Assembly (NCBI GenBank): GCA_032718475.1
Contig: JAUCBJ010004519.1
Span: 1-24,708, forward strand
From: Nemertoderma westbladi
Taxonomy: Eukaryota; Xenacoelomorpha; Nemertodermatida; Nemertodermatidae
Reading direction: 5' to 3'
Length of the DNA: 24,708 nt
Part shown: positions 9,441 to 18,641 of the stretch, piece by piece
How positions within the stretch are numbered: the first letter of the stretch is position 1
Layout of the letters: each line of letters begins with the position of its first letter
The notes under the pieces: generated by a model
Told to the model about the DNA's origin: nothing
What the model saw: only the letters and a program-made list of their open reading frames with translations
Databases searched by the model: none
Translations under genes and position numbers: made by a program

Positions 9441-9730
9441 TGGTATTCTTCACATGGGCGAATAATACCAGACTTTGCCGTTATATTTCACTTTGCAGTT
9501 ACCCCCATGTGAAGAATACCAGGTTTTCTCCAAAAACACAGGTTACAGAAGGGCTGAATATAACCAAAACAATAAACGAATTAGTATATGTCTGTATGTA
9601 CAGGTTATAAGCCATAAATAAGCTCTCTATAATACACTTAATAAAGATAAATAAAAAAAAATTAAAATCTCCATATATAAAATTCCAATAAAAGTCGACC
9701 GAAAAGGTAAATCCTGGTATTCTTCACATG
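9441..9730. repeat. 18-mer TGGTATTCTTCACATGGG in plus, minus and plus orientation
   Basis: TGGTATTCTTCACATGGG at 9441-9458 has its exact reverse complement at 9504-9521, and the related CCTGGTATTCTTCACATG appears again at 9713-9730. The first pair forms a hairpin with a 45-bp loop; the second pair encloses a cassette copy at 9536-9580. They look like remains of short terminal inverted repeats. Confidence 0.75.
9536..9580 (+). repeat. Single cassette copy
   Basis: Contains CAGGTTACAG followed after a short spacer by AACCAAAACAATAAACGA, matching the 9104-9307 units but lacking their CCAATTGAGGG start. It lies in the loop between inverted 18-mers at 9504-9521 and 9713-9730. Confidence 0.8.
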
Positions 9731-9874
9731 ATGCATGGGCCTGCACCAAAATTTGGCACAGGCCGCTAAAAACAAGTTTAAAATTTCTAGCTTATTTTAT
9801 TTGAATTCCTTTTAGTTCGTTTCAGTTAGTCTTTTAGTTAGTATCGTTGTTTCAGAGCGGGAGGTGTTATATTG

Positions 9875-9893
9875 ACCCCCCCCCCCCCCCCCG
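9875..9893. repeat. Poly-C tract
   Basis: A run of about 16 C near the 3' end of the minus-strand SINE copy. Length is uncertain. Confidence 0.8.
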
Positions 9894-9939
9894 TGTGTAA
9901 GGGGAATACCGGGGAAACTTCACATGCTGACATCGGCAG

Positions 9940-10110
9940 AAACTCCAGTACTGCAGTACTCATTTAGCTATCATTTAAGGATGCAAGGCAGAGATTCCTC
10001 GTTAAACCCTTAAAAACATTCGTGCCGAAACGAAAACTACCTTGGCCCCCATGCCGGGATTGAACCCACAAGCTCCGCGAGACGTGAATTCAATATAACC
10101 ACTACACCAA
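9940..10110 (-). mobile_element. tRNA-derived SINE, copy 1 (split by a transposon)
   Basis: On the minus strand there is an A-box-like TGGTGTAGTGGTTA, a B-box GGGTTCAATCCC, then a body with TAGTTTTCGTTTCGGCAC (10022-10039) and TAGCTAAATGAGTACTG. Both body words recur in the same order in the plus-strand copy at 23994-24240. The head is cut at ACCAA by the 10111-12500 element. Joining the two sides across one copy of ACCAA puts TACCTTGG at the 5' end, which pairs perfectly with CCAAGGTA at the 3' end of the head, as a tRNA acceptor stem would. The source tRNA is not identified. Beyond the split the 5' flank is cut again by the hAT-type element at 12520. Confidence 0.85.
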
Positions 10111-10796
10111 CAGTCAGGGAGATCATCAAATTTGAGAATACCTCAAATTTCAAATTATAGACCCAATTTTGGAATTACCTCAAATTTAATACAAGGCTGC
10201 AAGGTTAGGTTAATTCTCTAAATTGGAGTTTTACCCCAAATTTGAATTTCATAGCAGCATAGTCAGATACAGACAGAAGTCATAGTTGGCCTTGTTCAGT
10301 AGTTGTTAGCTTGTTACTGTATTGCAAAGGTAAAAAAATAAACTGATGTAGGCCTAGTGTCTGAGTGTTGTGAAATATAATATTTAAAACATATACAGTA
10401 TTAGTTTAAAAAGGCTTATACTTAAAAAGGCTACTGGCAGGGCGGTAGGGGTGCAGTGGGGTGGTATGATCAGATGGTAGACATATAAAACGAAGTACAG
10501 AGCTTAAAGAACTTATATTTTTATATTGTTACTTTTTTGCTTGAATATGCCATAAAATCGGGAGAAAAAGTAGTAGGCCTACTTTTTTTTCCTACTGGTA
10601 GGGAAAAAGTTGTCCCCATAATATCTGAATATTGTAACTTTTTGTTGGGCACAGCTTTTGCAAAGTCGGCAACACAGCAACCTGCAATAATATTGAATAA
10701 TATTGCCACATAATAATGTACCATAGAGCCATAATTTTGCATTGATTTCACTTTTTCTCCCGGTAAAAAAAGTAAAATAAAACATTGGCATTTGTG

Positions 10797-11036
10797 TCAA
10801 ATAGGGGACCCTCCTAGCTCCTAATCTGCTAATCCTGAAATCACCTAAACTAAAGTCACTTTCACTAGTGCCCGGTTACAGGGTTAGCAAAGGAGCAGGT
10901 TACAGAAGTGAGTTGAAAGTAACCAAAAAACAATAAACAAGAGTTAGGAATATTGATATCACCTGCACTAAATTTCAGGATTAGCTGGTGATTTCAGGAT
11001 TAGCAGATTAGGAGGGTCACCTATTTGATTTGACAA
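10797..11036. mobile_element. Short foldback with cassette in its loop
   Basis: The left arm (about 10797-10846) contains CTCCTAATCTGCTAATCCTG then AAATCACC; the right arm (about 10975-11036) contains the inverse, with CAAATAGG at the outer tips. The loop contains the cassette at 10887-10940. The flanks share only ATTTG, so no clean target duplication is claimed. It lies wholly within transposon 1. Confidence 0.7.
10887..10940 (+). repeat. Single cassette copy
   Basis: AAAGGAGCAGGTTACAG, a short spacer, then AACCAAAAAACAATAAAC. It sits between the arms of the 10797-11036 foldback. Confidence 0.82.
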
Positions 11037-11279
11037 AGTGCCAAAATATTTTTGGAGGAATTTCTAAAATTTCATTGAATGTGTTGATCAAATTTTTGAT
11101 CGAAAGTTGAGCAAAATCCATCCCTACACACTATTGCAATGCAAATTTAATGCCTGCAAGAGTGCAAGGTGTACTCCAGCCAGAGATGAGATAAAGCCTC
11201 GAGAATAGGTTAGTGAAAAAGGTTATACTTTTTGCCCAAGTTATAAATGATTCTGGTTCCTCATAAGGTCAATTTAAAA

Positions 11280-11665
11280 GGATGTATGTATGTATAGTAT
11301 AAACAAACAGTCATTTAGATTTCTAAAACATTTCAGATGTCTTGATAAGAAAGCAGAGTCTAAAGACTGTTTAAAAGAATAGCGATTAGTGATGATGATG
11401 TTTCTACTGTGTTCCAGGTCCAGCATGTTCCATATGTTAATGGCCCTGATAACTGGATAAGAAGAGGTGATGTATGGAACATGCAGACATGGGAGCATGG
11501 GCAGATGGGCGGGGCATGGCCTTTAGAGTCTCCAGTCGTATAGAATAACTAACAAAATAATCAAGTCCACATATATTGTATAAACCACGTCAACCTTTGC
11601 GGCAACATTTCTCTAGAAATGGGCTCCAAACTGTGGAAGAATGATGGTACAGTATTCCAATTGAC
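11280..11665 (-). pseudogene. LINE C: decayed CR1/L2-type RT C-terminal fragment
   Basis: Read on the minus strand across frameshifts and stops, this gives STVWSPFLEK (about 11610-11640), then SYSIRLETLK, then VIRAINIWNML and SFKQSLD (in 11274-11498). This is the usual order for the region after the RT thumb in CR1/L2/jockey LINEs: LEY..VWSP, then Y..RL..LKL, then WN.LP..V, then FK..LD. At least one internal stop (after CCRKG) and a frame change are present. It is unrelated in sequence to LINE A. It may have come in with, or jumped into, transposon 1. Confidence 0.65.
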
Positions 11666-12519
11666 AGATAGAGCTAGGGCAGGCGAATATTACATAAGTC
11701 TTCAGGCTGTCAGGAGAGGAATGGCTTATTTGATGTACACAAAGTTTTAAAGAGGACATCAACAACCAGAAAACATATTTTTTTCCGAAGATGTGTGATG
11801 TGAATGATGAACAGAACAGATGAATGCCAGAATATGTAAACTTCCAAATTCTGGAATTGATTCAACATCCTGACATCTACAAGATATAGTAGGCCTTCCT
11901 GAGTCTGTGACTGTGCAGCTGTGTGAGCTTGAATCTCCCAACAGTGAGGCTTTGGTCTACTGTTCTTCTTACCAACAGTAAGGCAGTAAGGCGAATAGTA
12001 TAGCGAATTTCTCTAGTCTTCTGCATTTTTCTCACCAATCACTAAAGGAGTTAACAATCATTAAAGTTTTAAACATGTCATGTCACATTGGTCACTGGTT
12101 ACACTGGTCACCCATTATCACCAAGCTCTATAAGCACTAAGCAGCAAAGCCTATTGCTACACCCTACTGCTGGCAGGCTGGTGATGTTGTAAAGACTGGC
12201 GAAATTTGAGGTTTTATCTCAAATTTGAGGTTTAACCTCAAATTTCAATTTTCGCCCCCCAATAAAAGCATGTTTGCATCGGTGAAATATTTTATTGCAT
12301 CGATGAAAGTTCTTATTTTACAATATATTTTAACATATTAAAAGTAAAAGTTGCTCCAACAGTTTCCCTAAGTCGCAGCAACACTCGTTATTATGAGCCT
12401 AAAAATACCTCAAATTTGAACAAAAAACCCCAATTTTCGACAGCCTATTACCAGAATTCGAAATTTGGGGTAACCCCAAAATTGATGATCTCCCTGACTG
12501 ACCAAGGTAGGCTCTGAAC

Positions 12520-13455
12520 TAGCGTTAGACCGGAGCCAGATTTTTGCCGGAGCCGGAACCGGACCGGGTAAATTCCAAAAGTACCGGAGCCGGAACCGGA
12601 GCCGGACCGGGTAAGTAATATTAAACAAATATATATTGAGGCCTGGTATGACTGTATGACAGTATGACCTACAGCTACAGGTACCAGTACCACTGTCATA
12701 ATAGAGTATAGACTAACATACTAGTTATAATACGACCTGGCATGTTGCAGTTAGTCCACTACACAGCTACATTTAGTGAGCCAACTTCTGCACTTTCTTG
12801 CTTTCTGACTTTGTTTTTACTCATAAACCAGTACATTAGTCTGGTAGTTTTATTAGATATTAAACCTAACAGCCGAACAACAGAACAACGATGCAATAGC
12901 AATATAGACTGATAGAAGAATGGTTGATAGCATCAGCCCAGTCTGCCAGTACTGCAGTAGATCTGTAGATGTAGAGGTCAGAGGTATACTAATACTACTG
13001 CTGTACTGTACTAGGCTAGTGACAGGCAGACAGGCTAGACAGAGTTAGTAGGTAGTACTAGTACAGTATGTAGTACTGTCAGACTGTAGGTACTAGTGTA
13101 CTGACTGCCTGTCTTTCAGTCTTTGTACTGTTGTAGCCTCAGTCTGGCACCTGGTAGGCCAGTCAGCCAGCATGCCAGACCAGCAGTAGGCAGTGTAGCT
13201 GTACTATGATGGACTAGACTAGACTGTAGAGTGCTAGATGACCAGATGACTGTGACTGTCAAACTGTGGACAACTGATTGTGCATTGTACTGTTGTACAT
13301 TGTGTTTGTGTTGTGTGTCTCTGTCTGTCTTTTACAGTTTTATACCTACTGGAGCTCCGGTTCTCCGGTCAATTTTTTGCCGGAGCCGGACCGGAACCGG
13401 AGAACCATTTTCCGGGCCGGATCCGGACCGGAGCCGGAGCTCCGGTCTAACACTA
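12520..13455. mobile_element. hAT-type non-autonomous element (936 bp, 8-bp TSD CTCTGAAC)
   Basis: Starts TAGCGTTAGACCGGAG and ends CTCCGGTCTAACACTA, flanked by the exact 8-bp duplication CTCTGAAC at 12512-12519 and 13456-13463. The TAG start and 8-bp duplication are standard for hAT elements. The first ~95 bp and last ~105 bp are packed with CCGGAGCCGGAACCGG-type words, very GC-rich against an AT-rich and CTAG/GTAC-rich core. There is no transposase frame. It lies 12 bp right of the right end of transposon 1, in the 5' flank of SINE copy 1. Confidence 0.9.
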
Positions 13456-13490
13456 CTCTGAACCAAGGTGGAACAAGTGTCAGATACCGT

Positions 13491-13510
13491 CAGATCAGAT
13501 CAGATCAGAT
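13491..13510. repeat. (CAGAT)4 microsatellite
   Basis: Four perfect CAGAT units, preceded by a related CAGATACCGT. Confidence 0.9.
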
Positions 13511-13709
13511 AAGGACAGACGTTTTAGCCATCCTAGCCAGTACCAGAGTACTGCAGTAATTAGGCCTACACGTACTGACGTAACGTACGCTGGTACTTCG
13601 CGGCTCGCGCAGCACGTAGGGCCTAATTAGTGGATCTAGTCAGCTAGTCCAGTAGTCTAGTCACTCGCCCCATACTGCCATAGTCCCTATTGAAAAGTTT
13701 CACATGTAC

Positions 13710-13990
13710 GCCGAGCACGTTCGGCGCAGCACTAGAACTTGCGCCGGGAGCTGGCGCAGAAATGTGCTACGCCGGCAATGAGCCGGAAGGGTCGGCGCAG
13801 AGATGTGCTACGCCGGCGTAGCCGGCGGAGCACTGGCAATGGTAGAGATGCTGCGCTCGGCGCAGCAGGCGTCGAAATATTCCCGGCGTCGACGCTGCAG
13901 AAATTGACGCGGCGCCGGAGCAGGAATCAGCCCAGCACACCCGGCGTATACATATTTGCCTGGCGCAGACTGGCAGAAATCAGCCGAACC
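13710..13990. repeat. Left GC-rich iteron block (GGCGCAG, CTACGCCGGC)
   Basis: GGCGCAG occurs at about 13712, 13752, 13792, 13855 and 13960, and ATGTGCTACGCCGGC twice (about 13765 and 13803). The block is far more GC- and CpG-rich than its surroundings. Short frames across it are by-products. Confidence 0.75.
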
Positions 13991-14462
13991 TAGCACCAGG
14001 CAGACAGTGAGACTCTGAGACTGAAACAGCAGACATGCGTTCATCAGACCAACAGCACAGCAACACAATAACAACTGGCCATTCAGGAGGCAGAAAGGAA
14101 ACTCACACTGCAGCACTGGCTGTCTGCAACTGGTCATTTATTTACGTATTTCACCTTATGCTGTTATGCAGTAGGCAGGTAGGCTATCACAGTTCCAGCT
14201 ATCAGCTGATCAGTCATTATTGCTATTGGTCATAGTCAGTTTATTTATTTTACATAATATTGCTGTATTGTATAAGCTATATTTATATTATATTATATTA
14301 TTTGGATGGAGACACCGCTGTCATAGAAGCGTATAAATAAAACTGCACATATAATAAAACAGGCAGACAGAATGAAGTTGAACGGTGAATAAAACAAAAC
14401 GACTTATACTATGGCACTATTGATAATGAAACAATTTATTACCGACACACATGTGTAACCAT

Positions 14463-15410
14463 TGGAAATTGCAGTTCAATGACTCCAAGTGCAAGGTCAT
14501 GCATACATCTATGTTCTAGAAATCCCCAAGCAACGTTTTACACAATGAATGGACGGACACTTTTATCGGCAACCGAGGAACGTGATTTTGGAATTACATT
14601 TACACCAGACTTGTCCTTCACAGCATCACAACTCACTGCACAAAGACTGCAGCCCGCGCCATGCGAGTCGTACATTTAATACGAAGAACTTTTACATATT
14701 TGGAAGCTCCGATGTTTACCCTCTGACCCTGTTATACAAATCCCTTGTTCGGCCTCTCCTTGAATACGACACAGTTGTTTCTTCGCCATTCCTCCGACAT
14801 GATAAATATTGAACGTGTTGAACAAGTACAACACCGTGTGGTCACTCGCCTTGTACAGTTGTACTATCGCTGGCTGAGTTGTCTACTACTAGGATCGGCA
14901 TGCTGCATTGCAGCTGCATTTTTAAGAATGCTGTGCCGGCTTGTCAACAAAATTGCACCGCCACAACTCCCTATCACCCATGACATTTGCTAGATCATCC
15001 GCATCTTTAAGGCCAGTGTCCTTTAAGATGCGTCTCAAGAAAGTCATGGGCTGTCCACCATGCTTATTCACTCCATGAGGCTGCCAAAGTACAAGATTAT
15101 GCACTGGCTGGTCCTCACGGCGAAAGCTGAGTTGTCATGAAAACCAACTACTTGCACTCAAACTACCGACATTAATATATCGCCGTGTACTAGCCGACCT
15201 TATAACAACATACAAGTTTATCAAGGGGATTGACAAATTTGAGCAAATTAATTTCTTCCAGTTTCGTTCCTAACGCCACCAATGCTAACACGCAACAACT
15301 TTGCAGACAGCGTTGCAACATTTGGAATCCTTTACCGTTACCGGAAAGTGTTGTTAATGCACGTAATACCCTTGGTACTCCATGATTGAGCATATTGAAA
15401 AATAGACTAG
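14463..15410 (+). pseudogene. LINE B: CR1/jockey-type RT remnant, split by LINE A copy 2
   Basis: Read across several frameshifts: WKLQFNDSKCKVMH (from 14463), then YTMNGRTLL and ATEERDFGITFTPDL, then RRTF, then LYKSLVRPLLEYDTVV and ERVEQVQHRVVTRLV up to 14883. After the inserted LINE A piece it resumes at 15137 with LALKLPTLIYRR, LADLITTYKF, and near 15310-15410 IWNPLPLPESVVNA and LKNRLD. This is the normal order of the CR1/jockey-group RT C-terminal region (KCKVMH, EERDLG, LYKSLVRP.LEY, VQRR.T, YRR...LI..YK, WN.LP..VV.A). Frame changes and stops make it non-functional. Its 5' part is absent. Confidence 0.82.
14884..15125 (-). mobile_element. LINE A copy 2: 242-bp 3' end with 11-bp TSD
   Basis: Minus-strand copy of the last 242 bp of LINE A, inserted in LINE B. 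Target duplication GCTGAGTTGTC at 14873-14883 and 15126-15136. It encodes the tail ending DKPAQHS and stops at TAA (14922-14924), which defines the real end of the LINE A frame. Only about 40 nt follow before the element ends in CCGATCC plus a (TAG)n tail. The 5' end is truncated within the RFAGHSFRR region. Confidence 0.92.
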
Positions 15411-15420
15411 ACTGCGAAAT

Positions 15421-16560
15421 GTCCTTTAAAATGAATATATAGTGATACTCCTGTGCGCCAAGTGGCAGTAGCGAAAGCGATATCTTTCGGATACAACGAT
15501 ATCTTTATTAAAATCTAGCTACAGTACCTATTACAGTATTATTTTCATTTTTTCAATCCCAATAAACTTTTTTTTGTGTTAAATTTTAAAATAGTGTTTT
15601 TTTATGTTTAATTGTTTTCCTATCTTTTGTAGTTACTTTACTTTGCGCGTTTTATTTCAGCAGTAATATTTTACTTATGCGACATACTGTACTGTACCTA
15701 CGGTACCAAATTTATGTTCCGTATAACTACGTATTGTTGTGTTGTATCCTATAGAGTATTGTAAACTTGTCCCTTATTAATATGTTTGCCTTTAGTACTG
15801 TATGTTGTTGAAGCCCTTGAACCTAAGTATGCTTTGCCGGTTTTTAATTTAATTTTTCTGTAATTTAATTTTTTTTTTAATAATTAATACTGTATGCACC
15901 AACTGTAGGTACTGTAAATAAACTATAATTTTAATTATTTTACTAATTTTACCTGAATACCATTATCCGTATTTTTCTTACAATAGTACATACGCATATT
16001 AGCGTACTTTATTGCCAGATATGTGTTCATTTTATTTTAATCTACTGTACGTGTACGTACGTGTGCAAAAATTAATATTTTATTGTTATTCTGCCGATAT
16101 TAATAACATAACATACAGCTAGTCATTATTCATTCAGACATACCGTATCTGTAGCATAGACGTATAGGACCACATTACGTAGTATGTAATAAAGTAGAAC
16201 GTAGTACATAAATACAAGGACTAGGCCTACTGAAGTAGTCTTTAATATTTTTTCTATAATTTATAATCATATTGTAACATTTGACTAATTTCAAAAAATG
16301 TACACCTTACTTGACAACAAAAATTTACATGCAGTGTTTCTTAAGTAGGCCTAGTTGTTTCGTAATGTTACACTTTTGGAATAAAACAACGTACCTACTG
16401 TACTTGTTGCATTTGTCTTTATTAAGGTTTTCCGTCTCTGTATCCTTATTTTCATTTCACCCACCCACAACTCTCGTTCGTTTAAGTAACAACTCGGATT
16501 AGTGCAGCTGCAGTATTATAGATAACCGAATAAACTACAGGTACAGTACAGTATAACAGG
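15421..16560. other. AT-rich filler, no gene seen
   Basis: Long T and A runs, scattered TAC/GTA words and short frames only. A frame at 16281-16502 has no recognisable homology. Lies inside the 13675-16860 inverted-repeat pair. Confidence 0.55.
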
Positions 16561-16596
16561 CAGATTTTATGTTTTATACCAGTCAGCCCGGTGCAG

Positions 16597-16830
16597 CTTT
16601 GAAGAGCCGGTGGAAGATTTTTCACCCGGCGCAGCATTTTGCATTGCACAGAGCCGGCGCAGGATTTTTGCACCCGGCGTGGCGTGGTTTTGCACAGAGC
16701 CGGCGCAGGATTTTTTGCACCCGGCGTGGTTTTGCTCAGAGCCGGCGCAGGATTTTTTGCACCCGGCGTGGTTTTGCTCAGAGCCGGCGCAGGATTTTTG
16801 GCACCCGGCGCCGCGTTCGGCGCAGAAAAT
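16597..16830. repeat. Right iteron block: 42-bp tandem repeat
   Basis: GAGCCGGCGCAGGATTTTTT then GCACCCGGCGTGGTTTTGCTCA is repeated with GAGCCGGCGCAG at 16651, 16697, 16739 and 16781, plus a decayed copy near 16603. The unit is 42 bp (14 codons), so several frames stay open across it on both strands and give repetitive peptides; these are not genes. The array ends in CGTTCGGCGCAG next to the right inverted repeat. Confidence 0.9.
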
Positions 16831-17028
16831 AAAACTTTTCAATAGGGGCCATAGTGGCAGTTAGGCTGTAAAATTTAGTCTGTCAGCTGGCTGCCTGGTC
16901 AGTCTGTGAGCAGAATCTCTTTGTTCTGTTATTCCTGTATTCAGGTATTCAGCAATGCTCGTCACTCGTACCAGTCTGCAGTCCACCAATCAGCCGGTGC
17001 CGGTAGGTCACACCTGGGTGACAGACCG

Positions 17029-17518
17029 AACGTAATCAGGATCGAATGTAACATAGTTTTTACGAATCGAACGTAACCTCAATTATGTCAGTATGTTACA
17101 TTGGATCCTATAACTACAGAACTATGTTACATTCGATCTACAAATTACTAAGCTCGAATGTAACATACATTTACTTCAGTTATGTTTTGATTTAAGGAGT
17201 TACAGAGTTAACCGATGAAATGCTTCGTTTATTTACAGGAAGAAACAGTTTGGTGTTGGTGAGTACAAAACAAAAAACCCAATTAAGTAACCTGCAATCT
17301 TGTAACATGTGTTAACTTTCGTTTATTGTTTTGGTTCCCCCAACACGCCTCTGTAAGCTGTAACCTGCTCCTTTAAATCTGTAAATGGCAATGTTACTGT
17401 TACATTCGAGCTTAGTAATTTGTAGATCGAATGTAACATAGTTATAGGATCCAATGTAACATAATTGCAGTTACGTTCGATACGAAATAACTATGTTACA
17501 TTCGATCCTGATTACTTT
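17029..17518. mobile_element. MITE with alternating TCGAATGTAACAT words (490 bp)
   Basis: Arms of about 135 bp are inverted copies: GTAATCAGGATCGAATGTAA at the left start and its reverse complement at the right end, continuing through ATTGGATCCTATAACTA and ATCTACAAATTACTAAGCTC. The word TCGAATGTAACAT and close variants occurs about ten times, in both orientations. A 3-bp CCG flanks both sides (17026-17028, 17519-17521) if the ends are AACGTAATC / GATTACTTT, which is weak evidence. The loop carries a minus-strand cassette copy (17319-17375). Confidence 0.8.
17319..17375 (-). repeat. Single cassette copy (minus)
   Basis: On the minus strand: AAAGGAGCAGGTTACAG, spacer, then GGAACCAAAACAATAAACGA. 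It lies in the loop of the 17029-17518 MITE. Confidence 0.85.
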
Positions 17519-18264
17519 CCGTCATGTATCCGTCACACCTTCCAAATTTCTATTTCAGACGATGAGACGAATCTGATGACTGATGGTTGGTTCTAATGGA
17601 TGGTTGGACTGATGGTGTGCCAGTACTTTCAGCCTTTCTTCAGTCAGTCGGTGAGAAGTCAAAAATTGGACTTGAGTCCAAAATTGGACTTCGACTCCAT
17701 TTCAAGTCCAAAATTGGACTTCTGTGAGTCCAATATTGGACTTCAAATCAGCCAATTGTTCCAGGGCCTTGGGTAATTGGATCGGGCGGGATTTTTTTTT
17801 ATTAATCGAAAATATATCAAAAAATAAGAGTTTTGAACAGGGGGACCTGAAATTCACCAGGGGGAACTTTTTTTATAAGGCTTTGAATTTTTACAAAAGT
17901 CCAATATTGGACTTTAAGTCTAATTTCGGACGTGACATTGAGAATCAAACTTAAAGGTACATGAAGCATGACAGATGAGAGACAGCCAGACAGCTATTAA
18001 GTTATGGAAACTTAGCCTACCTTTGCAGCTCTGTATGTATCTTCAGTGTACTGTACTTAGAATATAGGCTAAATGGTACATTCTAGCATTCTAGGTACTT
18101 TGTACTTTACTTTTAGCATATTGTTTACAATCATGTTATGTCTAACCTTACAGCCTTATGTACCCAGGGCCAGGATTTTAGAGCAGTAGAGTCTTTAGGA
18201 CTAGATTAGATTATGCTCCAACAAATATTTAATTACAAATTATATTTGGTGGAAACTGGTAGCA

Positions 18265-18474
18265 ATGCCAGGTTTGCCAACTGCAGCTGCTGCTAAGGCT
18301 GTAAGGCTAACTACAGTACAAGCTACGATTTCGTCTAAGCCTATGGGCTATGGGAGCCCTATCAGAAAGAAATACTACAAGTTGATGCTACCACCATCTC
18401 TACTAATTTTTCCATACAACAGGAAGGGTGTTTTAAAACAGCTGTATAATGAAAGGGGATTAGTAACTGATTAA
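18265..18474 (+). CDS. Unrecognised 69-residue frame inside transposon 2
   Basis: An ATG-started frame, alanine-rich at first (LPTAAAAKAV) and then basic (SPIRKKYYKLM). No family is recognised and no splice sites stand out. It could be a chance frame or a fragment of the element's lost protein. Listed mainly because nothing else explains 17955-18536. Confidence 0.12.
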   Translation: MPGLPTAAAAKAVRLTTVQATISSKPMGYGSPIRKKYYKLMLPPSLLIFPYNRKGVLKQLYNERGLVTD

Positions 18475-18536
18475 CGTGTTGGGGTCTCCACATAATAAGT
18501 ACAGAAGTAAGAAGTAACACATGCCATAATTATAAA

Positions 18537-18595
18537 CCAATTGAGGGAAAGGAACAGGTTACAGAGGCAGGCATTTCTAACTAAAACAATAAACG
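18537..18595 (+). repeat. Cassette copy inside transposon 2
   Basis: CCAATTGAGGGAAAGGAACA then GGTTACAGAGGCAGG and TTTCTAACTAAAACAATAAAC. About 16 bp later a second ACCAATTGAAGGAG starts (18611) but is cut off by LINE A copy 3; after that LINE, CCTAATCAAAACAATTAG (20134) then CAATAAAC looks like its other half. So two tandem cassette units probably stood here before the LINE jumped in. Confidence 0.8.
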
Positions 18596-18641
18596 GCCAC
18601 TTTTGACTTTACCAATTGAAGGAGCCTTATCACCTCACCAC

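Larger units (their letters stand above)
10111..12500. mobile_element. CAGT-ended transposon 1 (2,390 bp, 5-bp TSD ACCAA), inserted in SINE copy 1
   Basis: Begins CAGTCAGGGAGATCATCAA and ends with its exact reverse complement, flanked by ACCAA at 10106-10110 and 12501-12505. Both ends carry clusters of the palindrome CTCAAATTTGAG and its halves: 10125-10255 on the left, 12205-12250 and 12405-12485 on the right. Removing the element restores a SINE head matching the intact copy at 23994. Inside are a small foldback (10796-11036), a cassette copy and a LINE fragment. No transposase was recognised. CAGT/CAG ends with 5-bp duplications would fit a hAT-related group, but this is not established. 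Confidence 0.87.
13675..16860. mobile_element. Probable TIR-bounded element with GGCGCAG iterons at both ends
   Basis: ACTGCCATAGTCCCTATTG + AAAAGTTT at the left (from 13674) is mirrored by the right end, whose reverse complement reads ACTGCCACTATGGCCCC then TATTGAAAAGTTTT. Both sides then run into CGTTCGGCGCAG and many GGCGCAG copies (left 13710-13985, right 16630-16828). No direct target duplication was found, so the limits are approximate. The 3.2-kb interior contains a broken LINE with a second LINE inside it and AT-rich filler. Confidence 0.6.

Noticed and set aside
16567-16864. Repetitive basic or cysteine-rich peptides encoded by the 42-bp array
   Set aside because: The unit length is a multiple of three, so several frames stay open at once; no one frame is favoured.
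17724-17954. 76-residue frame with two SPILDFKS segments
   Set aside because: The segments are translations of the AGTCCAATATTGGACTT palindrome of transposon 2.
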